From: Nematostella vectensis
Lineage: Eukaryota > Cnidaria > Anthozoa > Actiniaria > Edwardsiidae
Direction of reading: 5' to 3'
Length of the DNA: 64,000 bases
Assembly (NCBI RefSeq): GCF_932526225.1
Contig: NC_064043.1
Span: forward strand, 1,757,501-1,821,500
In this document: positions 10,862 through 23,800 of the stretch, in pieces
How the letters are laid out: every line of letters starts with the position of its first letter
How positions within the stretch are numbered: position 1 is the first letter of the stretch
Position numbers and translations under genes: made by a program
The notes under the pieces: model-generated
The model's input: only the letters and a program-made list of their open reading frames with translations
The model's database searches: none
What the model was told of the DNA's origin: nothing

Positions 10862-13800
10862 ATGGCGACTGTTTTCGGAGGAAAATGGAGTTACATCGAC
10901 GGGGAGAATGGTAAGAATGAGTCTAGGAATGAAACTTATAGAAAACACAATTAGGTAATCCTTTGTCAAACAAATCAACTCCTGCGTTTCTCACGCTAGG
11001 GTGATCCCAACATTCCATATAGAAATAGAAAGGTGTTGTTCGAGTATTTAGTAGCAAAATCACTCGTGTCAAAAACTAATTTTCTAAATACTAATTGATT
11101 TTGAGCCTCGATGGCGAACAGGGCGTTGTAAAAATACTATTTAATTTTTATATTTTGTTGATTCTCGTGACATTTCAGACATTTTGAAAATGACAGATTT
11201 GAGAAGGTTGATTTACTATCAGGGGTTTAATATGGAGTGTGTTATATGTATAAAGCATGGATGTTGGGACATACCGCTGTGAAATAATCATGTTTCTGTA
11301 TAAATGCAGTTTTTGGATAAGTTCATATTTTACTCACAATGTCTATGCAATAAATAGTATTTTGTTTTAGTGTTAATTGCATTTTTGATGTATTAAGAGT
11401 TATGGCGGAACATCATTGATGTTTTCATTCTAGATTTCAGATGGTATATCAGCATCAATTGTTTTGATAACTCGAGCATGTAATAAAAGCAAGCAATTCA
11501 TTTTGTTTAATAATCCTTACTTTGTATTATTATAGCTCAAATTTCCATCCCTTAAATTTGCTAATATTGATCAAGCATATTATTTCTATGCTATAAATCA
11601 AACAGTGATATTTCAATGTCCACTTAAAATACTGAATAATTCATCCACGGAACTAGCTGCGGCAAAAAAGGAAAATATTGCAAACTTCCTGTCTCTTATT
11701 TAAAAGGGAGATATAAAAGTTGAATTTGGATCTAGCCCTAGGGCCTTTGAGATGGCACAAGTGCTACATTGGAGCGGAGCCTGGGCACCAGTCGCCTATC
11801 GATATCGTGACGAAAGATGTCACGCAAGACTCTAGCTTGGGATCCCTGTGGAACACGTACGAACCGGTAGCTAACAGTACTTTAACAAATGACGGTAGAA
11901 CCTTGCAGCTGACGTTTGCCAATAACAACAATGGTAAGAACGACGAAAAGTTGAGTCACACAATTTGTCCGTGTTGTGTGATATATCTCATGTACACAAT
12001 TCGCCATCATGTGTGATATATCTTATGTACACAATTTGCCATCATGTGTGATATGTCTTATGTACACAATTTGCCATCATGTGTGATATATCTCATGTAC
12101 ACAATTTGCCATCATGTCTGATATATCTCATGTACACAATTTGCCATCATGTGTGATATATCTTATGTACACAATTTGCCATCATGTGTGATATATCTCA
12201 TGTACACAATTTGCCATCATGTCTGATATATCTCATGTACACAATTTGCCATCATGTGTGATATATCTTATGTACACAATTTGCCATCATGTGTGATATA
12301 TCTTATGTACACAATTTGACATCATGTGTGATTGTTAATGGCCATACTGTTGCGGCTACCCCGCCAATTGTGGCGAAGCTAATAAAATAATATATCTTAT
12401 GTATTTTCAACCCATTGCATTGTACTTCTTTCATGTTCAAGCCATTTCTGGTAGCATAATACGAGGGGAATTGTAGGTATAGTCGGCGTACAATTGGTGG
12501 CAGAGCACGTGGAGGACAAGGGGAACATTGGGCCTCCCTCGATTTCTGGATTGTCTCGGAGCTCAGTCCACCCCCCCCCCCCTCCCCCCCCACCACCACC
12601 ACACATGCACACACCCTTTTCTAGTAACCATGACGTTACATGCGTATATATGAGTTATATCAGTTAGTATTTCTTGAAAAACCTTTGGTGCATGGGCAAA
12701 AGAAAACATATTTCTGTGCTTAGTCTCTGCGATCCTTCGCACAGAAAATGTTTATATTGTATATTCTACATAAACAACACACAAGGTGTGAGGAGTGACG
12801 CGTACCAGTTTATTGGAGACGATATTACAAGTATAGATGTAATGTAAAATATACAAACATGTTCATGTATCAACTAGCAGAAGACTGGGGAAAAACAACC
12901 CCGGAAAAAACGACGCGTTATGCAAACTGGTAAGGTCAAGTGAAAGACGAATGTAATTAGCTAAATATATAGGCATGAGTGAGCCTCTAGGGAACGCGCA
13001 AGGCGCGAATTCCGAATGCCCAACATAAACGCATAAACATTTTAAATTGTCACTTGTATACAAAAAGTCTGAAATATTTTGGTTGCTACGGTACCTTTTT
13101 GCTAATTTCACCTTCGTAGTGTTGTCTGGGGGACCGCTGACCGATGAGTACCAACTTGCAATGATAAAATTCCACTGGGCAGCGACGGAAGAGTCCGCGG
13201 GCTCAGAGCACATGATTGACAGTCAGGGTCACGCAATTGAGGTAAACGCGTTACACATCTCGATTAGAGGATCTATCTATTGACTTCGCGTGACACATCC
13301 ACATAAGAGGATCAATTTATTGACTTCGCGTGATACATCCACATTAGAGGATCTATTTATTGACTTCGCGTGACACATCCACATTAGAGTATCTATCTAT
13401 TGACTTCGCATGACACATCCCCGTTTTAAACTTCATAAATTAGCTGTAGATTCCGATAACCCAAGACCTCGATCGGACTAAATTCTGTCCCTCCCTAACT
13501 CAAACTTGATAACTCAAACATCATTATGACTTTAACCCTCGATAAACTTCACGCTCACTTTAACCCTCGATAAACTTCACGCTGGCTTTACCCTCGATAA
13601 ACTTCACGCTCACTTTAGTCCTCCATAAACTTCAAGCTCACTTTAACCCTCGCTGAACTTCACGCTGACTTTAACCCTCGATAAACTTCAACCTATAAAC
13701 TTAAACCATCGATAAATTGAACGCCACGCTGACTTTAACCCACGATTAACTGAACGTTGACTTTTACCCTCGATTAACTGAACGCCACGCTGACTTTTAC

Positions 13801-16800
13801 CCTCGATTTACTGAACATCACGCTGACTTTTACTCTCCATTAACTGAACACCCCGCTGACTTTTACCCTCGATTAACTGAACGCCACGCTGACTTTTACC
13901 CTCGATTAACTGAACGCCACGCTGACTTTTACCCTCGATTAACTGAACACCACGCTGACTTTTACCCTCGATTAACTGAACACCACGCTGACTTTTACCC
14001 TGGATTAACTGAACGCCACGCTGACTTTTACCCTCGATTAACTGAACACCACGCTTACTTTAACCCTCGATTGCTTAAACGCAACGCCGACTTTAACCCT
14101 CGATAAACTGAATGCTACACTCACTTAAATCCTCGATAACTAGAACGCCACACTGACTTAAACCCTCGATAAACTGAACGCCACGCTGACTTTCACCCCC
14201 CTCGATAACTTGAACGCCACACTGACTTTCACCCCCCTCGATAACTTGAACGCCACAATGACTTTCACCCCCCTCGATAACTTGAACGCCACACTGACTA
14301 TCACCCCCCTCGATAACTTGAACGCCACGCTGACTTTCACCCCCCTCGATAACTTGAACGCCACACAAACTGAACGCCACGCTGACTTTCACCCCCCTCG
14401 ATAACTTGAACGTCACACAAACTTAACGCCGCACTGACTATCACCCCCCTCGATAACTTGAAAGCCACACTGACTATCACCCCCTCGATAACTTGAAAGC
14501 CACACTGACCTTCACCTCCCTCGATAACTTGAACGCCACACTGACTTTCACCCCCCTCGATAACTTGAACGCCACACTGACTTTCACCCCCCTCGATAAC
14601 TTGAACGCCACACAAACTGAACGCCACGCTAACTTTTACCCCCCTCGATAACTTGAACGCCACACTGACTTTCACCCCCCTCGATAACTTAAACGCCACA
14701 CTGACTTTCACCCCCCTTGATAACTTGAACGCCACACAAACTGAATGCTACACTGACTTTCATCCTCCTCGATAAACTGAACGCCACGCTGACTTTCACC
14801 CGCCTCGATAACTTGAACGCCACACTGACTTTCACCCCCCTCGATAACTTGAACGCCACACAAACTGAATGCCACACTGACTTTCAACCCCCTCGATAAA
14901 CTGAACGCCACACAAACAGAACGCCACGCTGACTTTCACCCCCTTCGATAAACTGAACGCCACACTGAATTGCACCCCGTCGATAACTTGAACGCCACAC
15001 TGACTTTCACCCCCCCCCTCGATAACTTGAACGCCACACAAACTGAACGCCACGCTGACTTTCACCCCCCTCGATAACTTGAACGCCACACTGACTTTCA
15101 CCCCCCCTCGATAACTTGAACACCACGCTAACTTTCACCCCCCTCGATAACTTGAACGCCACGCTGACTTTCACCCCCCTCGATAACTTGAAAGCCACGC
15201 TGACTTTCACCCCCCCCCCCCCTCGATAACTTGAGCGCCACGCTGACTTTCACCCCCCTCGATAACTTGAACGCCACACCGACTTTCACCCCCCCCTCGA
15301 TAACTTGAACGCCACGCTGACTTTCACCCCCTCGATAACTTACAAGAACGCCACGCTGACTATCACCCCCCTCGATAACTTGAACGCCACGCTGACTATC
15401 ACCCCCCTCGATAACTTGAACGCCACGCTGACTTTTACCCCCTCGATAACTTGAACGCCACACAAACTGAACTTTTTCTATATATTTTTACCTTGTGGAC
15501 TTTTACACACCTAAAAAAGACGAAATTAATCTTGACACAGTTTTCTTATATTTTATTTTCGAATTTGTTCTGTTGAGTATATATCATCAGTAAAGTGGCC
15601 CATACTTTTATGCAATTTCGTGTTTTCAATTTCTTAGGTACAGCTTGTTCACTGGAATAAAACGAAATACAGAAATATTGGCGAGGCGATCACAGGCGAG
15701 CAAGGCATCTGCATATTGGCCGTCTTCTTTCAGGTGAATGACAAACAGGTTTTTATCGAGTAAGTAAGGTTTTTATCGAGCAAGACATGACGTCATTACC
15801 AGCCATACAGCCATTGAAGACACCCAGTAATAAGAAGCGGGAGAGATAATAGTTGGAATAGTGCATCCGCAAGACAATGTTTAAATCTGGGTGTAAGCAT
15901 CTTTAGGGGAAACTACCGTCTTTTGACAACCGTGTATCATACGTCTGCGGTACGAGGGAAGGGTGGTGATACAAGATAATGGTTACTTGTTTCCATGCAA
16001 ACTCAAGACGCAAGACGCTAACGTTTTAAACGTCAAAACCGTAATTTCTCAGGTTGGCAACGAAGCGAATGAAGGTCTTGACGTCATCGTTGATCTCCTG
16101 TCTAAAGACGAGCACAAGGTTGGTACCCCTGTTATGGTTTACCTGTGGTTATGTAAATGAATGTCACATGTTCAGACTCATTAATAAACACGTTCTTGTT
16201 GGTCCGCCATCTTGTTGGTTTACATGACAGACACCCCCTTTAATGTATTAGCTTCCCCAAGAGCTAGGCTCGAGAAGTCAAGTGCCCCCTTGTGTGTGTA
16301 ATGTTTGTAAGCATTGTCACTAGGGGTGGTCACTGTCATAGCGTTTATTGCGTCCCAAGTGGTTCTTTTACGTCACTTCCATTCAGGTAAGCTTAAGTGT
16401 AGTGCAGCTTGAAGAGACGGGACCTCTGGTTTTATCAAGAAGACAGGAAACACAGGAGAGATCAATTCAATTCAAAACAACTTGTAACACAAATTCGAAC
16501 CCATGCATGAAATCGGAAAAAAACTGAGAACCAAGATGTGAACCTGGGCAAAAACGGAGAACAACACACAGGCCATCCGTGATAAAGGAGCAGGGTCCCA
16601 TAAGCAGTGTCCTGAAGGAGGGGCCCCATATGAATGGGTGGTAGTACAACAAGAGAAGGGTGGTGGTAAGAGGGGGTAGGGGAAAAGGGGGCGGTAGAAG
16701 AGAAGGGTGGTGTTATGAGATAAGGGGGTAGGAGAAAAGTGGGCGGTACAAGAGAAGGTTGGTGTTATGAGATAAGGGGGTAGGGGAAAAGGGGGCAGTA

Positions 16801-19279
16801 CGAGAGAAGGGTGGTGTTATGAGATAAGGGAGCAGGAGAAAAGGGGGCGGTACGAGAGAAGGGTGGTGTTACAAGATAAGGGGGTAGGAGAAAAGGGGGT
16901 GGTACAAGAGAAGGGTGGTGTTACAAGATAAGGGGGTAGGAGAAAAGGGGGCGGTACAAGAGAAGGGTGGTGTTACAAGATAAGGGGATAGGAGAAAAGG
17001 GGGTGGTACAAGAGAAGGGTGGTGTTACAAGATAAGGGGGTAGGGGAAAAGGGGGTGATACAAGAGAAGGGTGGTGTTACAAGATAAGGGAATAGGAGAA
17101 AAGGGGGCGGTAAAAGAGAAGGGTGGTGTTACAAGATAAGGGGGTAGGAGAAAAGGGGATGGTACAAGAGAAGGGTGGTGTTACAAGATAAGGGGGTAGG
17201 AGAAAAGGGGGCGGTACGAAAAGGGTGGTGTTACAAGATAAGGGGGTAGGAGAAAAGGGGCCGGTACAAGAGAAGGGTGGTGTTATGAGATAAGGGAATA
17301 GGAGAAAAGGAGGCGGTACAAGAGAAGGGTGGTGTTATGAGGTAAGGGGGTAGGAGAAAAGGGGGCGGTACGAGAGAAGGGTGGTGTTACAAGATAAGGG
17401 GGTAGAAGAAAAGGGGGCGGTACGAGAAGGGTGGTGTTACAAGATAAGGGGGTAGGAGAAAAGGGGCCGGTACAAGAGAAGGGTGGTGTTATGAGATAAG
17501 GGAATAGGAGAAAAAGAGGCAGTACGAGAGAAGGGTGGTGTTATGAGATAAGGGGGTAGGAGAAAAGGGGATGGTACAAGAGAAGGGTGGTGTTACAAGA
17601 TAAGGGGGTAGGAGAAAAGGGGGTGGTACAAGAGAAGGGTGGTGTTACAAGATAAGGGGGTAGGAGAAAAGGGGGTGGTACAAGAGAAGGGTGGTGTTAC
17701 AAGATAAGGGGGTAGGAGAAAAGGGGGCGGTACAAGAGAAGGGTGGTGTTACAAGATAAGGGGGTAGGAGAAAAGGGGCCGGTACAAGAGAAGGGTGGTG
17801 TTATGAGATAAGGGAATAGGAGAAAAGGTGGCGGTACAAGAGAAGGGTGGTGTTACAAGATAAGGGGGTAGGAGAAAAGGGGGCGGTACAAGAGAAGGGT
17901 GATGTTACAAGATAAGGGGGTAGGAGAAAAGGGGGCGGTACGAGAGAAGGGAGGGGGATGGTACTGGGAAGGGTAGTAGGGGCACTATCCTTGTTCATAT
18001 GACACACATTCTCCCTGATAATCTGTCACTCCCCTATTCGTGTTAATATGACACACATTCTCCCTGATAGTCTGTCACTCCCCTATCCGTGTTAATATGG
18101 CACACATTCTCCCTGATAATCTGTCACTCCACTATCCGTGTTAATATGACACACATTCTCCCTGATAATCTGTCACTCCCCTATCCGTGTTAATATGACA
18201 CACATTCTCCCTGATAATCTGTCACTCCACTATCCGTATTAATATGACACACATTCTCCCTGATAATCTGTCACTCGGCCCCTATCCGTGTTTATATGAC
18301 ACACATTCTCCCTGATAATCTGTCACTCCCCTATCCGTGTTCATATGACACACGTTCTCCCTGATAATCTGTCACTCCCCTTAGTTATATTGTATTGTTT
18401 GTTGTTTTAGGGGTGTTTCTCAACTGAAGTCAAAGCAGCGATAGACCCAAAAATATTTTTCCCAGGTAAGCTGCTTTAAAGTCAACCTGCTGCATTTATT
18501 GTATTATGATTGGTACTACTAGAACATTCTCGAATGTGCCTTACGATGTAGCTGGAGCTACTAAATGTTTTTTAAAGCTTCAATAGTTGTGGGTCCACAG
18601 AAATTGGCTGCTTGGTTGTTGTGTTTTAATATATTATCCATGAAGAGTTACTCTTTTTTTGTAATAACCATATGGCAGTACAGTGCTTGCTCTGTGTCAA
18701 GTCTACTAAGAAGAATTAATTTACTATGATTTGTCCAACAGCAGAAAGTGAGTACTGGACATACGAGGGATCTCTCACTACCCCTCCCCTGACAGAAAAC
18801 GTGACGTGGGTCATCTGTCAATCATCACTCATTCTATCTGAAGACCAGGTAAATGCTCATCTTGCTGCTTTAATAAAAACACTGTGTTGGTTTTGTCTTG
18901 CCTTGTTAAAAAGGATGTGGTCATTTATGGCTTAGTTGGGGGAGGGGGGAGGAGGAGGGGGTGTTGGTATTGCCAAGGGAGGGGAGGTGTGCTTTATGTC
19001 GGGGGTGGCTTAACTAGGTGAATTACATGCCGACTTCTTACGTGATAAATCCCCCTTACACTTGGAGTATCATTTCCTGAACGGGATTTCACCCAGATAT
19101 AATAAAAACAAGCTTAAAAATACTAAGCTTTAATTTTTTGTTTTCAGATGAACGTTTTCCGAAACATCAGGAACTCCCATGGCGATCTCATGGCCAAGAA
19201 TTCGCGCCCGGTCTGTCCGATTAACGGCCGTACAATCCGATCCTCGGATACGCTCAATAATAAACATAATGACCAGTAA
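10862..19279 (+). CDS. Carbonic anhydrase-related protein (alpha-CA fold, probably acatalytic)
   Basis: Eight exons: 10862-10910, 11742-11933, 13120-13241, 15638-15733, 16053-16118, 18411-18465, 18742-18848, 19148-19279. They join in phase to 819 nt, 272 residues plus stop TAA, close to the roughly 260 aa of cytosolic alpha-CAs. The start ATAATGGCG precedes KWSYIDGENG with no signal peptide. Family landmarks are QSPIDI, LSGGPL, GSEHMID, VQLVHWN, YWTYEGSLTTPPLTENVTW and RPVCPINGR. Two of three zinc ligands are replaced: the His94 position (human CA2 numbering) is Lys97 in MIKFHWA, and His119 is Gln123 in EVQLVHW; only His96 (His99 here) remains. His64 is Arg. The same two positions are lost in the CA10/CA11 group, so CO2 hydration is unlikely and a binding role is inferred. 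The donor after exon 5 is weak (AAG|GTTGGT) but is the only one giving an open phase. Confidence 0.9.
11960..12335. repeat. 35-bp array in CA-related intron 2
   Basis: About ten copies of a 35-bp unit containing CATCATGTGTGATATATC and ATGTACACAATTTGC. The array starts about 25 bp after the exon 2 donor. It does not include the splice site itself. Confidence 0.95.
13250..13425. repeat. 40-bp array just after exon 3 donor
   Basis: Four copies of a 40-bp unit with ACACATCCACATTAGAGGAT and CTATTTATTGACTTCGCGTG. The first, degenerate copy starts within about 10 bp of the GAG|GTAAAC donor of exon 3 of the carbonic-anhydrase-related gene. Confidence 0.85.
13520..15475. repeat. Composite minisatellite in CA-related intron 3
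   Basis: Three related arrays grade into each other. First comes a unit of roughly 29 bp, CTTTAACCCTCGATAAACTT (about 13530-13730). Then a 33-bp unit, CTGACTTTTACCCTCGATTA (to about 14050). Then a unit of roughly 36 bp, CTGACTTTCACCCCCCTCGA plus TAACTTGAACGCCACA (to 15475). The last part carries insertions of ACAAACTGAACGCCACG at regular intervals. All are variants of one ancestral motif. Minus-strand open frames through it are repeat artefacts. Confidence 0.93.
16625..17960. repeat. 52-bp purine-rich array in CA-related intron 5
   Basis: About 25 copies of a 52-bp G/A-rich unit: GAGAAGGGTGGTGTTACAAG, ATAAGGGGGTAGGAGAAAAG, GGGGCGGTACAA. Strand asymmetry is strong (purines on the plus strand). 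No exon lies inside. Confidence 0.95.
17985..18385. repeat. 49-bp array ending just before exon 6
   Basis: About eight copies of a 49-bp unit with CCTATCCGTGTTAATATGAC and ACACATTCTCCCTGATAATC. It ends about 25 bp before exon 6 of the carbonic-anhydrase-related gene (18411), leaving only the branch/polypyrimidine stretch GTATTGTTTGTTGTTTTAG. Confidence 0.95.
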
Positions 19280-20227
19280 TCCGATAGATGTTTCTTTATT
19301 CCCCTTCTGTCTTAGAAATGAATACTATCAATTAAACATAGTTAAAATAATACTTTTCAAAGTACATCGGAATACCTGTGATAAACAGACAAAATTGGTA
19401 GTCAGATGTATTTTGCTTTTGATTTTTTGATATTTCTTTCTCAGATTTTTATTCTAAGAAGCACATCACCAATATTTAACACCGAATATTTTTTTGCGCC
19501 CAATATGACTAGATGTTTTAACCAGGCTTTGTAGCGAGCGCAGTGAGCGAGCAATATAAAAAGGGCACTTTAGTGTGCAATCAAAAATAAGATTGTGCCA
19601 CGCGTACAATCAAACAACAATGCACATTAAAAGAGATGATAGGAATAATAAAGAAGTGAATAAAAACTACTAAATATAGTCTTGGAAACAAGAATCAATC
19701 AATAAAAATAATAAGAAATATATAACTAAAAATATACGTTTGGTTTGACTAATTCTATCCTTTGGGCAGAAGTGTTTTGTTTCACTGTAGTGTAGTTTTA
19801 TAACCTATTAATTCACAGCTATCAGGTACACACAGGAACTGGTGGTATCTGGGAGATAAGGACATGTAAAATATAAATGTGAAATATATGCCGCCTCAAT
19901 GTTATGATTGATTGTTTGGAAGCTGCGTTTCTATGTGAAGCGCAAAAGAACCAGAACAAATCCACTACATTAGGCGAAGCGCGCGACCGATCACCTGATA
20001 TCCGCACATTATTTCGTATACTCGGTAAATGATGTGAGGCGTGTGATGGCGATCCCTAACTCGTCAACTGTTTGAAATGCGAATTATTCCCCCTCTACTC
20101 CCTAGTCACCATACTCCATCCCATCATGCACCTTTCTTCTTAAAAAAACTTTGTACCTATTAAGGAGGCTTAGGAGAATAGCCTGGGTCCGAGTGTTTCC
20201 GGTATGCGTGCGGTGTGTACGTTAAGC
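19280..20227. other. 3' flank of CA-related gene
   Basis: Holds the presumed 3' UTR. AATAAA words occur at about 19647-19652 and 19660-19690, but the cleavage site is not determinable. A GCGAGCGCAGTGAGCGAGC motif occurs near 19532. No further exon was recognised. Confidence 0.4.
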
Positions 20228-20600
20228 GTTTTTTAGAACGCATCTGGCGGATAGCCAACAGTAACTCTCTTTTTCTTAGAATGTATCGGGTGGATATCCA
20301 ACAGTAACTCTCTTTTTCTTAGAATGTATCGGGTGGATATCCAACAGTAACTCTCTTTTTCTTAGAATGTATCGGGTGGATATCCAACAGTAACTCTCTT
20401 TTTCTTAGAATGTATCGGGTGGATATCCAACAGTAACTCTCTTTTTCTTAGAATGTATCGGGTGGATATCCAACAGTAACTCTCTTTTTCTTAGAATGTA
20501 TCGGGTGGATAACCAGCAGTAACTCTTATTTTCTTAGAATACATTGGGTGGATAACCAATAGTACCATGAACTCTCTTTTTCTTAGAACGCATCAGGTGG
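20228..20600. repeat. 43-bp array with acceptor-like pyrimidine tracts
   Basis: Eight copies of a 43-bp unit, AATGTATCGGGTGGATATCC followed by AACAGTAACTCTCTTTTTCTTAG, the outer copies diverged. Each plus-strand unit ends in a pyrimidine run and TTAG, resembling a 3' splice site. It lies between the convergent carbonic-anhydrase-related and channel genes. Confidence 0.93.
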
Positions 20601-20825
20601 GTGACCATGAATGAGAACTACGTGTGGGAAGTGGCAGGCTAGGTTCCAGCTCTCCTCTAATAGGGGGTGGGGTATAGGATAAACCGTGGCCCACGGTAAA
20701 CGCCTGACGATCCCCTTTAAGCAAGGCAAAGCGAGATGTGCGCAGATCATAGCGGTTTTCACCTCCTGGATGATCTTTATAAAGCAGACCAACCCTATCA
20801 TCGACCTACGGGTTGATCCCGCGGG

Positions 20826-23800
20826 CTAAGGGCTGACCCCGTTGTAAGAGAGAATCCAGTAGATGATATTGAAGACTAAGAAGGAGACAGGAAAGAGCAC
20901 CCGGCAGTACCTGTCCGTCAGTGGCTCCATGCCCTCAATCTCCTTCTGCGAGAATGATCTCTGCTTAATCAGTTGCGTTGCTTTCTGTCGCGAGCGAAAG
21001 GAAAAGACCGGTCTTAGTTTGCTGTTTCCGTTAGCGCTTTGCTCCTTGTCCATTACGTACATCACATTTTGCTGTTTCTCTGGCTCCTGTAAAGGGAATA
21101 CAGAGAAACATATGTCGAAGTGTTTAGGGTAAACTGCTTGATGGTGAGGTAAAATCAACACTGTTTAGAGCGCGAGAAAGGGATGAAAATGATGGAAAGG
21201 AATGCGAGAAACGGAATATTTAGTAATTGTGTTTGAGAAAGAAACAAATAAATGGGAAATGCACATGCAAGAAATGAATTGAGGAAATACGAAAAAGTAA
21301 GGTACGACATACCAGGAACAAGATTCAAAGAATGGAATACGCGAAAGCAAGAACTCGAACAGATGGAATGCAGTAAATGGAATGGAAGGAGTGAAAAAGG
21401 GAAAGTAGATTGCTTTAAAAATGCAAGGAAATCGAAAAAAAGGAAACGGTTCATAAGATATCGCCTCTACAGACACCATTTCCAAATCTTCCTTTAATTA
21501 TATATTTATTCTTTTCTAACCTCATTTAAACACGCAAAGAGCTCAATGTGAACCTACTTTAGTTTGCTGCTCTTGCTCAGCTTCAACCGGAAGTCGAACT
21601 CCTTTCTTGAGCTTCCGGTTGACTTCATAAGAGACGCAGCCGTACTCGACGAGGGACATGAAGACGTACAAGAAGCACATGATGAGAAACCACTCGATGG
21701 ACTTGACATAGCTCACCTGGGAAACACGGAAGCCATTTAAAGGGGTAGTGCCAATCATTTAACATAGGAGAAACCACCATAATGATAATAGTAATTATAA
21801 TTATGATGATGATGATTACACAGCTAACCTGGAAGATATATGAATCTTTTTTCTATACTCTAGCCAGGACTGCCCCCCCCCCCTAGCCAATCCTGGATAC
21901 GTGCCTGTTAGCCATTGTTAACAGTGCACGCATGTTTTAATTCACTTCAGTACAATGTCATATGTCAGCCCCTGGCGGCCTGTCCTTGTGTACCTTGGGT
22001 AGTGATGCGCGCGCACTGTTCGTCAGCGTTGTCATGGTGAGCACGGTTGTTATTCCCAGGCCTATCCTCGCGGGTGTAGACGTGTGGTTGATCCAGAATG
22101 CGATCCAGCTGAGCATGACAATGAGGTAAGCCGGGATGTATGTCTGGATCAAGAAGAATCCGATGCTTCGCTCGAACCGGAACAGCACTGTCAGACGTGA
22201 GTATGAACCTGGTACAAGAGAATAAGTGTGAGTATGAACCTGGTACACGGTAAAGAATAAGTGTGAGTGTGAACCTGGTACACGGTAGAGAATAAGTGTG
22301 AGTGTGAACCTGGTACACGGTAGAGAAGAAGTGTGAGTGTGAACCTGGTACACGGTAGAGAATAAGTGTGAGTGTGAACCTGGTACACGGTAGAGAATAA
22401 GTGTGAGTGTGAGCCTGGTACACGGTAGAGAATAAGTGTGAGTGTGAACCTGGTACACGGTAGAGAATAAGTGTGAGTGTGAACCTGGTACACGGTAGAG
22501 AATAAGTGTGAGTGTGAACCTGGTACACGGTAGAGAATAAGAATGAGTGTGAACCTGGTACAAGAGAATAAGTGTGAGTGTAAACCTGGTACACGGTAGA
22601 GAATAAGTGTTAATGTGAACTTGGTACACTGTGGGACTAAACTGCATTGGCAGTAATGTTCCAGAAAACAATTTCAGATTTCGGCGTTTCGCACAATTAT
22701 AATTGAATCTACAATTACTAATAAAAACTGTAAAGAACAATCATATGACAGGAATCTCCAAACCTGTGGTAAAATTCGCAAATTCAGACGTGGTCTTGTA
22801 CTCTGTCAGAATGAACTGGGGGATTTGAAGCTCGTCCGACACTTGAACTTCCTTGTTCCCTCTGTTCTTGTTCCACTTAAAAATTAGCTCGGTCGACGGA
22901 TAACTGACTGAAATATGAATAATTGGTATCAATGAAAGTTAATAATATCTTATATCTATTTTATACTAGGTCAAATCTGTAGCTAATGGGACGGGGTAGA
23001 GTGTTAATACTTACAGCTCTCAAAGGACAGCTTGCATGTCTGCTTGTCCATGGGGTAGCTGTGGAGCTTCATTGGACACGAAGCCGTCATCGATAGCCTG
23101 AAGACATAAAACAACATTAACAAACTCCGGTTACCCAGGTACTGCAATGATTGATGAGTATTGCCATAGTTGTAAAGGCCTGGCTAAACATTCAAACATG
23201 TATATTAAACATTGCGTTTGACGCAGATGTTTGTACGTTTAGCCACCCACAAAACATGGCACTAAATCGGCTTTTATAACACGTCCAGAGGTTTGAACGA
23301 GTCCAAAACATTTTCATCAAGCATTCCTGTAGACCTTACATGTTTTGCCGTTTAGCCTCTCACAAACAAAACATTGCGCGCTTCGTTATCACACAATAAT
23401 AGCTAGAAATTCCTATGGTGTCACATCTCTCGTATATTAAACAGGGAAAAACCCTCGGTAATTTATGAAAAATATTTTTTTTGCCACTTAGCAAAACATT
23501 CACGCGCGAGAGTTCGATTTTCAATGTGTCACACCTTGAATTATCCTCGGGGACCCAGAGCGTCGCGGAGGTCAGCGGAGGCGAACGCGGCGGAGGGGGA
23601 GGGAGCGCCCGCCTTCGCTGACCTCCGCGACGCCCTGGGTCCCCGAAGATGAGCTTGAATGCCAGGCATTAAAATCTGTTGATAACCTTACCTAATGCTA
23701 TGGAAGACCCTGCCATCCGGCCAAACACGCACGACTTCGTTCTGTTTCGTCAAATCGTGCTTTATGCCGGATTTCTCGTTCACAAAGTAGATGTCTGGTA

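Noticed and set aside
14093-15463. Minus-strand frames with Gly-Val-Gln-Val-Ile-Glu-Gly-Gly repeats
   Set aside because: Products of the intron 3 minisatellite of the carbonic-anhydrase-related gene.
21965-22740. A 260-codon frame covering channel exon 7
   Set aside because: Its N-terminal part is the 35-bp intronic array; only 21994-22208 is the channel exon.
22908-22910. Alternative channel exon 6 acceptor at TCAG|TTATCC
   Set aside because: It gives the wrong phase; the upstream TTTCAG|TCAGTT yields the family-typical [12 protein letters not shown].
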